35,465 nt of DNA from Porphyromonas sp. (GCA_029983505.1 JASBZK010000020.1:1-35465), one strand, 5' to 3'; counted from the first letter of the stretch, positions 1 through 8,828 are shown. Translations and numbers: made by a program. The notes: generated by a model not told the origin, from the sequence alone.

Positions 1-21
1 AAAGAGTCCGGAGGACTCTTT
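1..21. terminator. Perfect hairpin at the window edge, possible terminator
   Basis: Arms aaagagtcc (1-9) and ggactcttt (13-21) pair perfectly around a gga loop. The short GC-containing stem ending in T/A on both sides resembles a bidirectional intrinsic terminator, presumably for a gene left of the window. Whether a longer T tract precedes it cannot be seen. Confidence 0.4.
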
Positions 22-152
22 GCCACGGTCTACCAAGATTAGGGCACTCTGTGCCATTCTGCCCCTATGGGGCTTACATACAAACTCTAATCTCGAAATG
101 TTTCTAATGCGTCAGACCTGGGCTGCGGAGGGGCGGAGAGGGTATGTCGAAA

Positions 153-173
153 GTGTTTTGCAGGGCAAAACAC
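153..173. terminator. Perfect hairpin downstream of hemW
   Basis: Arms gtgttttgc (153-161) and gcaaaacac (165-173) pair perfectly around agg, about 50 bases past the hemW stop on the minus strand. It could terminate the folC-hemW transcript. The following minus-strand bases carry only a short T run, so the call is tentative. Confidence 0.35.
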
Positions 174-223
174 GAGATACAGCGATATTCCAACCCTTTT
201 AGAGGTTGTGTCCTGTGGATGGG

Positions 224-1354
224 CTACACCAAGTCTCTCGTGACGGCATCCGAGAGATCCGTGCCCCGATCGGTGAGGACAAGCCTGGTGCCGCGGTGGG
301 TGAGGAGCGGGTCGCTGCCTTGCGTCATCGCCTCCGTTTTCGCTTTTAGGCGGAGGAAATCTTTTTCGGAGCAGAGGGGCTTTAGCTCTTCGAGGTCGAT
401 GCCGCGGGACGTGCGCAGGCGGGTGAGGAGATACTCTTCGAACTGCATCTCCCGCGTCAGGGTCTCGCTCTCGCGCGGGGCGTGCCTGAGGTACCCCGGG
501 AGGTCGGGAAGATTCCACGAGCGGACGGGATGCACGTAGCTGTGTGCGGCGGGCCCGAATCCGAGGTAGGGTGTGCCGTCCCAGTAGGCGGAGTTGTGCC
601 GGGAGCGGTAGTCGACCTGTGGGTCGAGGCGCCTGTAGTTGCTGATCTCGTAGCGTTCGTAGCCGTGCGCTCTAAGGAAAGAGCGTACCACGTGTGCCAT
701 CTCGAGCGAAAGGTCTTCGCTTGCGGGGTGGACTTTTTTGGCCACGAGACCGCGGTAGAGGGGCGTCCCTTCTTCGTACATCAGAGAGTAGGCGCTGATG
801 TGTTCGGGCGAGGGCCGGATGAGGGCTTCGAGGTCACTGAGGAGGTCGTCCGTCGTGGTGCCGGGTATGCCGTATATGAGGTCGAGGGTGAGGTTCGTGA
901 TGCCTGCGTCCCGGAAGAGGGCGACCATTTCCTCCGTCTCACGGGGCGTGTGCCGTCGGGAGAGGAAGCGGAGCGCAGAGGGATTGAAAGACTGCGCTCC
1001 TATGCTGATGCGGTTGATGCCGAGTCCCACTAAGTCCGCCGCCCGGACTTGGGTCACGTCACCGGGGTTGCACTCCAGAGTGATTTCCGGAGTGCCGGCA
1101 GCGAAAGGAAAGGTCTCCCGCAAAGTGCCGAGGATGGCTTCGAGGTCGCTTGTCTCAAGGAGCGAAGGGGTGCCGCCGCCGAAGTAGACTGTCTCCACCT
1201 TTTCGCCCGGCGGCAGCTCTCTGGACCGCTCCCTAATCTCCTCCAAGAGTCTGCGGACGTAGGCTCTCTCTCCGGAGCAGTCGGTGACGGAGTAGAAGTC
1301 GCAGTAAATGCACTTGGTTTTACAGAAAGGGACGTGGACGTAGATGCCTGCCAT
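224..1354 (-). CDS. hemW: HemW-type radical SAM haem chaperone
   Basis: 376 aa. The radical SAM cluster motif CxxxCxxC is at residues 11, 15 and 18, followed by an aromatic residue at 20, and a GGGTP glycine motif (SAM contact) lies further in. The C-terminal third looks like the HemN C-terminal domain. HemW proteins are related to coproporphyrinogen dehydrogenase HemN but are thought to carry and insert haem; the start directly before AGIYVHVPFC is typical of HemW. I chose the ATG at 1354, 4 bases after the folC stop, over an upstream ATG at 1396 that would overlap folC by 38 bases and lacks family similarity. It is probably co-transcribed with folC. True HemN activity is a less likely alternative. 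Confidence 0.9.
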   Translation of the reverse strand: MAGIYVHVPFCKTKCIYCDFYSVTDCSGERAYVRRLLEEIRERSRELPPGEKVETVYFGGGTPSLLETSDLEAILGTLRETFPFAAGTPEITLECNPGDVTQVRAADLVGLGINRISIGAQSFNPSALRFLSRRHTPRETEEMVALFRDAGITNLTLDLIYGIPGTTTDDLLSDLEALIRPSPEHISAYSLMYEEGTPLYRGLVAKKVHPASEDLSLEMAHVVRSFLRAHGYERYEISNYRRLDPQVDYRSRHNSAYWDGTPYLGFGPAAHSYVHPVRSWNLPDLPGYLRHAPRESETLTREMQFEEYLLTRLRTSRGIDLEELKPLCSEKDFLRLKAKTEAMTQGSDPLLTHRGTRLVLTDRGTDLSDAVTRDLV

Positions 1355-1358
1355 GCGG

Positions 1359-2669
1359 TTACTTCGTCTCGAGCAAGCGGAGAAATTCGCCCACAAGGTA
1401 GAAGCTGCCGCCTACGAAGATCGTGAAGTCTCCCGCCCCTTCGCCCATATCGAGGGCGTAGATGTAAGCCGAGGAGATATCTTCGACGTCGGTGCACTTC
1501 TTGAACCCTAAGTCTTCGGCGAGTTGACGGAGCTCGGCCGCGTTTTTGGCACGGGCTGTGTGGGCGTTTGTGAAGATGATGGGCAGGTCGCGTGGCAGTA
1601 GTCCGAGGACTTTGCGGATGTCCTTGTCCTCCGAGAAACCCAGTATGCAGACTACGGGGCGCTCCTTGATGAGCTCGGTGAGGTAGCCTGCGAGGTAGAC
1701 CCAGGAGCCGGGGTTGTGTCCCGAGTCGGTGATGACTCTCGGGTCTTTCTCCCGGATCACTTCCAGGCGGGCTCTCAGCCCCTGCTCGCGGACGCGGGCG
1801 AACCCTTCGCGCACGGCTTCCTGTGGGATCTCGAGCCCTGCGTCCCTGAGCAAAAGGAGGGTCTCAAGGGTCGTGGCCGCATTCTCGATCTGGTAGACGC
1901 CGATAAGCGGGAGGGTCAGATTGCCGAAGTGGATCGTAGAGAGGCGATAGGTGTCGTCCGTCATAAAGTACATCGTGATCTCCTGCCTGCGGTCGGCGAG
2001 AACGAGGGGGGAAGCGAGGCGGCCGGCGGTCTCTTCGACGACGTTTCTGACTTCCGGCTCTCTGCTTCGACCGAGGACGACGGGGACGGAGGGCTTGATG
2101 ATGCCTGCCTTTTCGTACGCTATTTTCTCGAGGGTATCGCCGAGATACTGGGTGTGGTCCATCGAGACGTTCGTGATGACGCTGACGAGGGGCGTGATGA
2201 CGTTGGTGGAGTCGAGGCGCCCGCCCATACCGGTCTCGATGACGGCGTAGTCGGTTCCCTTTTTCTTGAAATAGTCGAAAGCCATCGCCGTCGTGAGCTC
2301 AAAGAAAGAGGGCTCCACTTCGCGGGAGCGGACGGCGGGGGCTATGCGCTCCACAAACGCCGTGACCTCTTCCTCGGGGATCATCTCTCCACCGACGCGG
2401 ATGCGCTCCCTGAAGTCCACGAGGTGCGGCGACGTGAAGAGCCCCACCCTGTAGCCCGATGCTTGGAGTACGGAGGCGATGAGGCTGGAGACGGAGCCTT
2501 TGCCGTTCGTGCCGGCGACGTGGATTGTCCGGAGCGCTTTGTGCGGATTGCCGAAGAGGGAGAGGAGGGCTTCCACCCGCTCGAGTCCGGGCTTGTAGGC
2601 GTCACCGCCGGTCTCTTCGAAAGACTTGGTCTCGGTGTATAGAAAATCGATTGCTTCGTGGTAGGTCAT
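1359..2669 (-). CDS. folC: Bifunctional folylpolyglutamate/dihydrofolate synthase
   Basis: 436 aa, normal length for FolC/Mur-ligase-like enzymes. The enzyme adds glutamate to folates (and in many bacteria to dihydropteroate) using ATP. The P-loop GTNGKGS is at residues 53-59, and the N-terminal region (MTYHEAIDFLY) and the ETGMGGRLDSTN segment are typical of the family. A Mur-ligase C-terminal domain with a TDSGHNPGS motif follows. It is the first gene of a two-gene unit with hemW, separated from it by 4 bases. A 78-base gap with one repeat half-site separates it from copA upstream, so read-through from the copper genes is possible. Confidence 0.93.
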   Translation of the reverse strand: MTYHEAIDFLYTETKSFEETGGDAYKPGLERVEALLSLFGNPHKALRTIHVAGTNGKGSVSSLIASVLQASGYRVGLFTSPHLVDFRERIRVGGEMIPEEEVTAFVERIAPAVRSREVEPSFFELTTAMAFDYFKKKGTDYAVIETGMGGRLDSTNVITPLVSVITNVSMDHTQYLGDTLEKIAYEKAGIIKPSVPVVLGRSREPEVRNVVEETAGRLASPLVLADRRQEITMYFMTDDTYRLSTIHFGNLTLPLIGVYQIENAATTLETLLLLRDAGLEIPQEAVREGFARVREQGLRARLEVIREKDPRVITDSGHNPGSWVYLAGYLTELIKERPVVCILGFSEDKDIRKVLGLLPRDLPIIFTNAHTARAKNAAELRQLAEDLGFKKCTDVEDISSAYIYALDMGEGAGDFTIFVGGSFYLVGEFLRLLETK

Positions 2670-2705
2670 CGGATGAAGTGCAAACTGTTTATGGCGGATA
2701 AAAAT

Positions 2706-2715
2706 GGTACGTACC
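2706..2715. repeat. Repeat half-site ggtacgtacc in the copA-folC gap
   Basis: A perfect 10-bp palindrome matching the half-site motif of the dispersed repeat family seen across this window. It stands in the 78-base gap between copA and folC. Just downstream (about 2724-2740) is a short tccctttaggga inverted repeat. Confidence 0.55.
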
Positions 2716-2747
2716 CCGTTTTTCTCCCTTTAGGGAGGGCAGTGCGG

Positions 2748-4931
2748 TCAGAGCTTGAGGCGGAGGCTGTTCGAGACCACGCTGACGGAGCTCATCGCCA
2801 TCGCTGCTGCCGCAATCATGGGCGTAATCGTCAGTGCGGGCGCAAAGAGCCCCGCCGCTATCGGCACTGCCACAAAGTTATAAATAAAAGCCCAAAAAAA
2901 GTTCTGCCGGATGATGCGTACCGTCTTTTTCGAGAGGGCTATGGCCTCTTTGAGCGAGGCGGGGGAGCCGCCTATCGCCGTGACCTGTGCCACGTCCGTG
3001 GCGATGTCGCTGCCGCTGCCCATCGCGACGCTGAGGTCGGCGGCGGCGAGCGCGGGGGAGTCGTTGATGCCGTCGCCCGCCATGGCGACCACTTTGCCCT
3101 CCTTTTGGAGTGCTTCTATGTAGTCTTTTTTGTCCAAAGGCGTCTCTCCGCCCCTGACGTGCGTGATGCCTATGTGGGAGGCCACTTCCCGGGCTCTCTC
3201 TTCGCTGTCGCCGGAGAGGAGGTGAATCGTCACCCCGCTCTCGGAGAGCGTGCGGACGGCCTGCCGGGCATCGGGCTTGAGGGCGTCGTCAAGGGCGAAG
3301 AGGGCAAGGAGTTTCTTCCCTTCGCGAGCGAAGTAAACCAGGGTGTCTGTGCGGTGCTTCTCCTCAAAGGCTTCTATTTCGGGCTTGGACTTGAAGGGGA
3401 CAAACGCCTTGCTCCCTACGAAATACTGCGTGTCGTCGTAGAGGAAACGCACGCCGCCACCTGCCGTCTCTGTGATCTCCGTGAGAGCGGGCGGTACGCC
3501 GACTTGACCATAGGCTTCCGTGAGTGCCCGTGCCAAGGGATGACCCGAGTGAAGCTCTGCCTCCGCAAGAAGTGCGGGGTAGAGGTCGTCCGAGGTGAGC
3601 CACAGGCTCTCCTTGACTACGGGTTTGCCTTCCGTGAGGGTCCCTGTCTTGTCGAAAATGACGTCCGTCACTTTCCCCAACCGCTCCAAGGCCACCGCGT
3701 CGCGCACCAAGAGACCTTCTTCGGAGGCTTTGCCCATAGCGACGGTAATGGCAGTGGGGGTCGCCAGTCCGAGGGCGCAGGGGCAGGCGATGACCATCAC
3801 ACTGATGGCGTGGTAGAGTCCGGTCGTCCAACCCTCCGCTCCGCCTAAGAGTCCCCACAGGACGAGGGTCAGAAGAGCGATGACGAGGATGACGGGGACG
3901 AAGACGGCGGAGACACGGTCCGCGATGCGCTGGATGGGCGCTTTGGTCGCTTGCGCCTCCCGCACCGCGCGGATGATGCGCCCCAGGAGGGTCTCGCTGC
4001 CGATGACTTCTGCGGAGAAAGTGGTACTCCGACCCACGGAGATGGTTCCGGCGAAGACTTTTTCGCCCGCCTCTTTCTCCACGGGTATCGGCTCACCCGT
4101 GAGCGAGCTCTCGTCGAATGAACCCGCTTCCTTTAGCATACCGTCCACCGGCACCCTGTCGCCCTGTCTGAGGACGACGGTGTCGCCGCGGAAGAGTTCG
4201 CTCACCGGCTTCTCCGAAAAGGTGCCGTCCTCCATTAGGACGCGGGCGGTGTCCGGAGCAAGGCTCATGAGCTTACGGAGTGCGTCGCTCGTCTTGTACT
4301 TCGCGCGGTCTTCGATGAGCTGGCCGAGGAGGACAAACGTCATAATCATCCCGATGACGTCGAAGTAGCTCATCATCCCGTCTCCTGCCGTCTCTCCCAT
4401 AGCGAGGTGTACGACGCTGTAGAAGTAGGCGACGGTGACGCTCATACTGATGAGCGTGTCCATCGTGAAGGTGAGGTGCCGAAGCTGCTTGAGGGCTCTC
4501 GTGTGGTACCCCATAGCCGCCCACCAATAAATGAAGGAGGCGGCAAAGAAATTCAGCCACAGCCCCATAGCGGGGTCCAGCCCGAAACGGAGCGGGTGCA
4601 TCCCCACGGTCATCATCAGGAGGGAGAGGACGGCGGTGACGATGAGTTTGAGGCGTGTTTTGCGGACTGCGTCCTCTTCTGCCCTTTCTCTCTCCGAAGT
4701 TTGCGCTTCGAGGTCGTCCGTGACGAGCATATCGTAGCCGATGCTTTGGACAAGGGCTTTGAGCCTCTCGGGGGTAGTGACGGTGTCGTCGAAGAGGAGC
4801 GCGGTGCGCCCCTCCAAGAGGCTCACGTCGGCGCGTTCCACGCCCGGGGCTTTTTCGAGCACGCTCTGCACTGCACTCACGCAGGCGGCGCAGTGCATGC
4901 CCGTGACCGAGTACAGTTTCTTTTGTTTCAT
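2748..4931 (-). CDS. copA: Copper-exporting P1B-type ATPase
   Basis: 727 aa, typical length for a CopA with one metal-binding domain. An N-terminal HMA domain carries GMHCAAC (Cys14, Cys17). Other hallmarks are the actuator TGEP near residue 276, the transmembrane CPC metal motif (ACPCALG) near 382, the phosphorylation motif DKTGTLT near 425, the HP motif of the nucleotide domain (SGHPLA) near 464, and GDGINDSPAL near 618. Eight transmembrane helices are expected. It would pump Cu(I) out of the cytoplasm through the inner membrane; CPC with a CxxC HMA fits Cu(I)/Ag(I) rather than Zn/Cd. A separate HMA chaperone gene lies 9 bases upstream in the same unit. Confidence 0.93.
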   Translation of the reverse strand: MKQKKLYSVTGMHCAACVSAVQSVLEKAPGVERADVSLLEGRTALLFDDTVTTPERLKALVQSIGYDMLVTDDLEAQTSERERAEEDAVRKTRLKLIVTAVLSLLMMTVGMHPLRFGLDPAMGLWLNFFAASFIYWWAAMGYHTRALKQLRHLTFTMDTLISMSVTVAYFYSVVHLAMGETAGDGMMSYFDVIGMIMTFVLLGQLIEDRAKYKTSDALRKLMSLAPDTARVLMEDGTFSEKPVSELFRGDTVVLRQGDRVPVDGMLKEAGSFDESSLTGEPIPVEKEAGEKVFAGTISVGRSTTFSAEVIGSETLLGRIIRAVREAQATKAPIQRIADRVSAVFVPVILVIALLTLVLWGLLGGAEGWTTGLYHAISVMVIACPCALGLATPTAITVAMGKASEEGLLVRDAVALERLGKVTDVIFDKTGTLTEGKPVVKESLWLTSDDLYPALLAEAELHSGHPLARALTEAYGQVGVPPALTEITETAGGGVRFLYDDTQYFVGSKAFVPFKSKPEIEAFEEKHRTDTLVYFAREGKKLLALFALDDALKPDARQAVRTLSESGVTIHLLSGDSEERAREVASHIGITHVRGGETPLDKKDYIEALQKEGKVVAMAGDGINDSPALAAADLSVAMGSGSDIATDVAQVTAIGGSPASLKEAIALSKKTVRIIRQNFFWAFIYNFVAVPIAAGLFAPALTITPMIAAAAMAMSSVSVVSNSLRLKL

Positions 4932-4940
4932 GGGATTCTG

Positions 4941-5159
4941 TCAGTCTTGAGGCAGGAGAAGTTCGTAGCCGAGGTCGTCGACAGCCTCTTTGAGTTCTTC
5001 CCTACTCGTGACGGTCTCGTCGTAGGTCACGGTGGCGGATTTATCTCTTAGGGAGACGGAGGCTTCGGTGACGCCGTCGGTGAGGGCGAGGGTCTTTTGG
5101 ACACGCCGTTCGCAGTTTGCGCACGACATATTCATTACGGTGAACGTTTCGGTTTTCAT
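4941..5159 (-). CDS. copZ: CopZ-like heavy-metal-associated domain protein
   Basis: 72 aa, essentially a single HMA fold with the metal motif MSCANC near residues 10-15. It is presumably a cytosolic copper chaperone delivering Cu(I) to the adjacent CopA. The ATG at 5159 gives the standard short HMA protein. The frame stays open upstream to 5264, but that extension is made of the repeat elements at 5183-5262 and resembles no HMA protein, so I rejected it. The stop is 9 bases before the copA start, which implies one transcript. No MerR/CsoR-type regulator gene is adjacent. Confidence 0.85.
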   Translation of the reverse strand: MKTETFTVMNMSCANCERRVQKTLALTDGVTEASVSLRDKSATVTYDETVTSREELKEAVDDLGYELLLPQD

Positions 5160-5182
5160 AGGATGAGTGTGTGAAAAAATGA

Positions 5183-5262
5183 GGTACAGACCAAAGATTT
5201 CTTTTCGGCCGTACCGGGAAGGAAAGATGGTACAGACCGGAAAAGTTTCCTCGGTACGTACC
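5183..5262. repeat. Two palindromic repeat elements upstream of copZ
   Basis: Element one spans 5183-5215 (33 bp): ggtacagacc at the left and cggccgtacc at the right. Element two spans 5229-5262 (34 bp): ggtacagaccgg at the left and cggtacgtacc at the right. Thirteen bases separate them. They fill almost the whole gap between the nitroreductase and copZ, so the copZ promoter must overlap or lie between them. Both belong to the dispersed family described in the findings. Confidence 0.8.
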
Positions 5263-5279
5263 AAATCGATACTCCATTC

Positions 5280-5906
5280 TCAGAGTACTTTGAGCATCGT
5301 GTCTATGGGGTTCTTTTCTTTTGGTTGAGCAGGCTCTGTGATGGTGCCGAAAGGCATATGTGCCACAAAGTCCCAGGTGTCCGGCACGCCGATCTGTTTG
5401 CGGATGAGGTCGTCTTTCATATTATTGTAGTGCTGGAGGTTGGCACCGTAGCCGAGGGCTTTGAGACCGAGCCAGACCATAAACTGGTGTGAGCCCTGAG
5501 CCTGATGCGCCCACTTGGGGAAGTTGAGCTCGTATCTCGGGTTTTCTTTCATCATACGGTCCGTCACTTCGGTGTCGTCAAAGAAAAGCACGGTGCCGAC
5601 GGCCTTCGTGAACAGGTTGTCGATGCGGTCTTTCGCCCGGCTCTTTTCGTAGCGCTCGATGCCGATCTTGTGCATCAGGATTTCGCCTACGAGTTCCCAG
5701 TGCGCGATGGATCTTTCGCCCGTCAGTAGCACCATGCGGACGGGCTGGGAATTGAATCCGCTGGGGGTGTAGAGGAGGACGTCTTCGAGAAGCCGGCGCA
5801 CCTCCTCGAGGGGAGCTTGCAGGTCGCCGGAGAGGGCGTACTCGGAGTGGCGTGTCTTCATCGCCGGGATGTACTCGAGGATGGAAAATGTCTTGTGTTC
5901 GGTCAT
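5280..5906 (-). CDS. Nitroreductase family protein, Frm2/Hbn1 type
   Basis: 208 aa, usual length for compact FMN-dependent nitroreductases. The segment TPSGFNSQPVRMVLL near residues 47-61 matches the PSxFNSQ block of the Frm2/Hbn1-like nitroreductases, which take NAD(P)H electrons to reduce nitro compounds or quinones. The C-terminal segment with GLKALGYGANLQHYN is the second conserved block. It is cytoplasmic with no signal peptide. The physiological substrate is unknown; redox or fatty-acid-linked stress has been suggested for the family. It is transcribed divergently from the MFS exporter at 6125. The gap to copZ is 120 bases of repeat-filled sequence, so a link to copper stress is possible but unproven. 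Confidence 0.82.
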   Translation of the reverse strand: MTEHKTFSILEYIPAMKTRHSEYALSGDLQAPLEEVRRLLEDVLLYTPSGFNSQPVRMVLLTGERSIAHWELVGEILMHKIGIERYEKSRAKDRIDNLFTKAVGTVLFFDDTEVTDRMMKENPRYELNFPKWAHQAQGSHQFMVWLGLKALGYGANLQHYNNMKDDLIRKQIGVPDTWDFVAHMPFGTITEPAQPKEKNPIDTMLKVL

Positions 5907-5933
5907 GGATAAAGTCTCTATTTAAGCAATGCG

Positions 5934-5977
5934 ACGAAAGGACCCGGGGATATTTTTTGATCTTTGGCTCCTTTCGT
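5934..5977. promoter_or_regulatory. Inverted repeat in the nitroreductase/MFS divergent region
   Basis: The 9-bp arms acgaaagga (5934-5942) and tcctttcgt (5969-5977) are perfect inverted repeats 26 bases apart, just upstream of the nitroreductase start. They could be an operator or a leader hairpin. The only evidence is the symmetry and position. Confidence 0.3.
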
Positions 5978-6002
5978 TGTAAAAACAAATAGAATCCCCT
6001 GC

Positions 6003-6033
6003 TTTGTTCATTTTCAAAAAAAAGGTAACTTTA
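6003..6033 (+). promoter_or_regulatory. Probable Bacteroidetes-type promoter for the MFS gene
   Basis: TTTG at 6003-6006 and TAACTTTA at 6026-6033 are separated by 19 bases, close to the Bacteroidetes primary sigma consensus (TTTG, about 19 bases, TAnnTTTG), with the last base deviating. Transcription would begin around 6040, giving a leader of about 85 bases before the ATG at 6125. Confidence 0.45.
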
Positions 6034-6124
6034 CGGAGATGAGATTGACGGCTGTATATGGAGAAATCCCAAAGACCACCAATACAAATACCCAAGTACA
6101 GACCCTTTTATCTTCACTGACGCC

Positions 6125-7621
6125 ATGACTACAAACTCCCACGCTTCGACAGCCTCAGGGTTCAGAGGCAATGACAGAATCCTTTTTGGGATTATTTTCG
6201 GATTGCTCTCTTTCTGGCTCTTTGCCATGACTGTGCTTAACGTCAAAGGACAGATCAACCGGGATCTCGGACTCGACGAAGCACAGCTCAACCTCTCCAT
6301 CTCGATTACTTCGCTGGTGTCCGGATTGCTCATCGTCGTCCTGGGCGGATTGGCAGACCGCTTCGGCAGGGTGCGGCTGATCAACTGGGGCTTTTGGCTC
6401 GGATTCGCGGGCTCGCTCTTCATCGCTCTGACTCCCGCACAGTCCTCCCTGTCGGGTCCGGTACTCATATTGGGCAGAATCTTTCAGGGTTTGGGCGGAG
6501 CCTGCATTATGCCCGCCTCTTTGGCACTGCTCAACGTCTACTGGAAGGGCAAAGGAAGGCAGCGGGCTGTCTCTCTGTGGAGTATGGGTACGTGGGGCGG
6601 GACGAGCTTCGCGGCACTGGTTGGCGGCTTCGTGGCGGACAGTCTGGGCTGGAGAGCTATTTTTTTCATAGCCGCCCTCTTCAACGCCCTCGGTTACCTC
6701 CTCGTCAAAGGCACTCCGGAGAGCAAAGCCGGGACGGCTTCCAAGGAACGCTTCGATTACACCGGGTTCATTCTCTTTATGGTTTTTATCGTGGCGATTC
6801 AGCTCTACGTCAATTTCGGCACCCAATGGGGGTGGCTCTCCCCGCTTTCGCTCGTAATGGTCGCCGTCTCCATAGTCTCCTTTGTGTTCTTCCTCGGCGC
6901 GGAGAAAAAATCGCACGCCCCATTCATTGACCTCGGACTCTTCCGTAACTCGATTTTTACCGGCACCACGATCTCCAATTTTCTCCTTAACGCGACGGCG
7001 GGTGTCATCGTGGTGGCGCTCTCCGTCCTCCAGGAAGGCGGAGGCAAGAGTGCTGAAGTAGCTGGCTACCTTACGGTCGGCTACGGTGTCGCCATCCTTC
7101 TCTTCATACGCGTCGGCGAGAAGCTCCTTCAGAAGTTCGGCGCCCGTAAGCCGATGCTCTGGGGCATCGCAGTCTTGGTCGTTTCCGTCCTGCTCCTGAT
7201 GCAGACGCAGCGTATGACCTCCACTTATATGTGGCTTATGCTCTTCGCTTTTGTCTTCTTCGGGATGGGACTGGCTTTCTATGCGACACCGTCCACCGAC
7301 GCGGCCCTCACCAACCTCCCCGTCGAGCAGTCAGGCTCCGGCTCCGGGATATACAAGATGGCCTCTTCGCTCGGTGCCGCGACGGGTCTTGCCATAAGCC
7401 AGGCCATTTATGCGTCTATAAAAGGGACGGCCACACTGCCCGAGTTCTTGAATCATGTCTTCACGTTCGTAGGCCGGCAGGATAACTTGGCTTTCCGGCA
7501 CGCGGCGATTTATGCCATGATTTTCAACCTCCTCATACTCGTCCTTGCTTTCGTTACGATACTCCTTACCGTCCCGGACAAGAAGCCGTCCCGCTCCGCG
7601 TCCGTGACCGAAAACAAATAA
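6125..7621 (+). CDS. MFS drug-efflux-type transporter (DHA2-like, about 14 TM)
   Basis: 498 aa and strongly hydrophobic throughout. The length and even spacing of hydrophobic stretches fit a 14-helix DHA2 (EmrB/QacA-like) proton antiporter in the inner membrane. The loop between helices 2 and 3 carries the MFS motif A signature (GGLADRFGRVR, about residues 79-89), and motif C-like glycine-rich sequence follows in helix 5 (ILGRIFQGLGGACIMPASLALLN region). No EmrA-like adaptor gene is adjacent, so it probably exports to the periplasm. The M20 amidohydrolase starts 20 bases downstream, so the two may form an operon. The substrate cannot be read from sequence. Confidence 0.88.
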   Translation: MTTNSHASTASGFRGNDRILFGIIFGLLSFWLFAMTVLNVKGQINRDLGLDEAQLNLSISITSLVSGLLIVVLGGLADRFGRVRLINWGFWLGFAGSLFIALTPAQSSLSGPVLILGRIFQGLGGACIMPASLALLNVYWKGKGRQRAVSLWSMGTWGGTSFAALVGGFVADSLGWRAIFFIAALFNALGYLLVKGTPESKAGTASKERFDYTGFILFMVFIVAIQLYVNFGTQWGWLSPLSLVMVAVSIVSFVFFLGAEKKSHAPFIDLGLFRNSIFTGTTISNFLLNATAGVIVVALSVLQEGGGKSAEVAGYLTVGYGVAILLFIRVGEKLLQKFGARKPMLWGIAVLVVSVLLLMQTQRMTSTYMWLMLFAFVFFGMGLAFYATPSTDAALTNLPVEQSGSGSGIYKMASSLGAATGLAISQAIYASIKGTATLPEFLNHVFTFVGRQDNLAFRHAAIYAMIFNLLILVLAFVTILLTVPDKKPSRSASVTENK

Positions 7622-7641
7622 CCCCCGCCCCCGCTACCATT

Positions 7642-8790
7642 ATGGACTTAGACTTGACTTACCTTAGAGACGATATGACGGAGTGGTTTCGTACCCTGCA
7701 CCGTCACCCCGAGCCTGCGTTCGAGGAAAATTTTACTTCCGGGTACATCGCTTCACTTCTGAAGACGTTCGGCTACGAGGTGCACGAAGGTATCGGAGGA
7801 ACCGGTATCGTCGCCCTCCTCCGCAACGGTTCGGGCAAAAAGAGCATCGGACTGAGGGCAGATTTTGATGCACTCCAGATGCAGGAAGACAACGACCTTC
7901 CCTATAAGAGCGAGACCCCGGGCAGAGCCCATCTTTGCGGGCATGACGGTCACGCCGCGATGCTGCTTGGAGCCGCCAAATTCTTGAGCGACCATCGGGC
8001 ATTTGACGGCACTCTGGTTCTCATCTTTCAGCCGGCCGAAGAGACACAGCTCGGCGCATCGGCGATGATGAGGGACGGACTCTTTGAGAAATTTCCCGTG
8101 GATGCCGTATTCGCGATGCACAATATGCCGGGTCTCAAAACCGGCTCCTTCAACTTTCACGACGGACCCACTATGTCCGCGGTGGACAATTGGGACATCA
8201 CGCTCACCGGAAAGGCTGTACACGCGTCAATGCCGGAATCCGTCATTGACCCTGTCGTCGCCGGGTCCGCCCTCGTGATGGGACTGCAGACCATCGTCTC
8301 CCGTAACCTCTCTCCGTGGGACAATTCTGTCGTCACCGTCGGCGCTTTTCATGCCGGTACCGTGGCCAACTCCGTCCCCGAGTCTGCCACGCTTCGCCTA
8401 TCAATCCGAAATATGCGCAACGAGGATCGTGAAATGACCCTCAGACGCATCGAGGAGCTCGCGGAGTATACGGCCAAAGCCTACGGCTGCTTCGCCGAAA
8501 TCCTCAAAAACGTATCGGGCAAGGCGCTTTTCAATGACCCTGAGACCACTGCCTTTGCGGCAAGTGTCGCCGAGAAGTACTTCGGGAGCGAGCGGGTGAC
8601 TTACCCCGGCAACAAATATATGGCCAGTGAGGACTTCGCTTTTATGCTTGCCGAAAAGAAAGGCACGTATCTCTTCATAGGTAACGGCGATACGCCACAG
8701 CCGCACAACACGGCTTATGTCTTTAACCCCGAGATACTTCCCATTGGTGCCGCATACTGGGCGGCTCTTGTGCACGAATTTCTCCGGTAG
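7642..8790 (+). CDS. M20D-type metal-dependent amidohydrolase
   Basis: 382 aa, typical for the M20D group (hippurate hydrolase, N-acyl or N-acetyl amino acid deacylases, IAA-amino acid hydrolases). Predicted metal ligands are visible: Cys99 and His101 in LCGHDGH, Glu133/Glu134 in QPAEE, His160 in AMHN, and a C-terminal His in the TPQPHNTAY segment. The central dimerisation domain follows the VHASMPE segment. There is no signal peptide, so it is cytosolic. It would release an amino acid or aminated product from an N-acyl substrate. It is separated from the upstream MFS gene by 20 bases. The exact substrate is unknown. Confidence 0.88.
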   Translation: MDLDLTYLRDDMTEWFRTLHRHPEPAFEENFTSGYIASLLKTFGYEVHEGIGGTGIVALLRNGSGKKSIGLRADFDALQMQEDNDLPYKSETPGRAHLCGHDGHAAMLLGAAKFLSDHRAFDGTLVLIFQPAEETQLGASAMMRDGLFEKFPVDAVFAMHNMPGLKTGSFNFHDGPTMSAVDNWDITLTGKAVHASMPESVIDPVVAGSALVMGLQTIVSRNLSPWDNSVVTVGAFHAGTVANSVPESATLRLSIRNMRNEDREMTLRRIEELAEYTAKAYGCFAEILKNVSGKALFNDPETTAFAASVAEKYFGSERVTYPGNKYMASEDFAFMLAEKKGTYLFIGNGDTPQPHNTAYVFNPEILPIGAAYWAALVHEFLR

Positions 8791-8828
8791 ACGTTTTTCC
8801 CCCTGTGCATCAGTCCGGTGCGGGGCTA

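Larger units (their letters stand above)
1..223. other. Gene-free left edge with several inverted repeats
   Basis: No convincing coding region is visible here. The stretch lies downstream of hemW and holds three separate inverted repeats. The first is a perfect 9-bp hairpin at 1-21 with a 3-base loop. The second is a branched structure at 36-93: an outer stem agattag (36-42) pairs with ctaatct (87-93) and encloses two small hairpins at 43-55 and 61-73. The third is a perfect 9-bp hairpin at 153-173 with a 3-base loop. Degenerate pieces of the window's repeat family may be present (cacggtctacc near 25-34, cgagatacag near 173-182). The function is unknown; it may be terminators or a structured RNA. 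Confidence 0.5.

Noticed and set aside
36..93. tRNA or purine-riboswitch-like fold
   Set aside because: At 58 bases it is too short for a tRNA and has no T-loop or anticodon arm. The loops of three bases cannot make the kissing contact of purine riboswitches, and no downstream gene on that strand fits.
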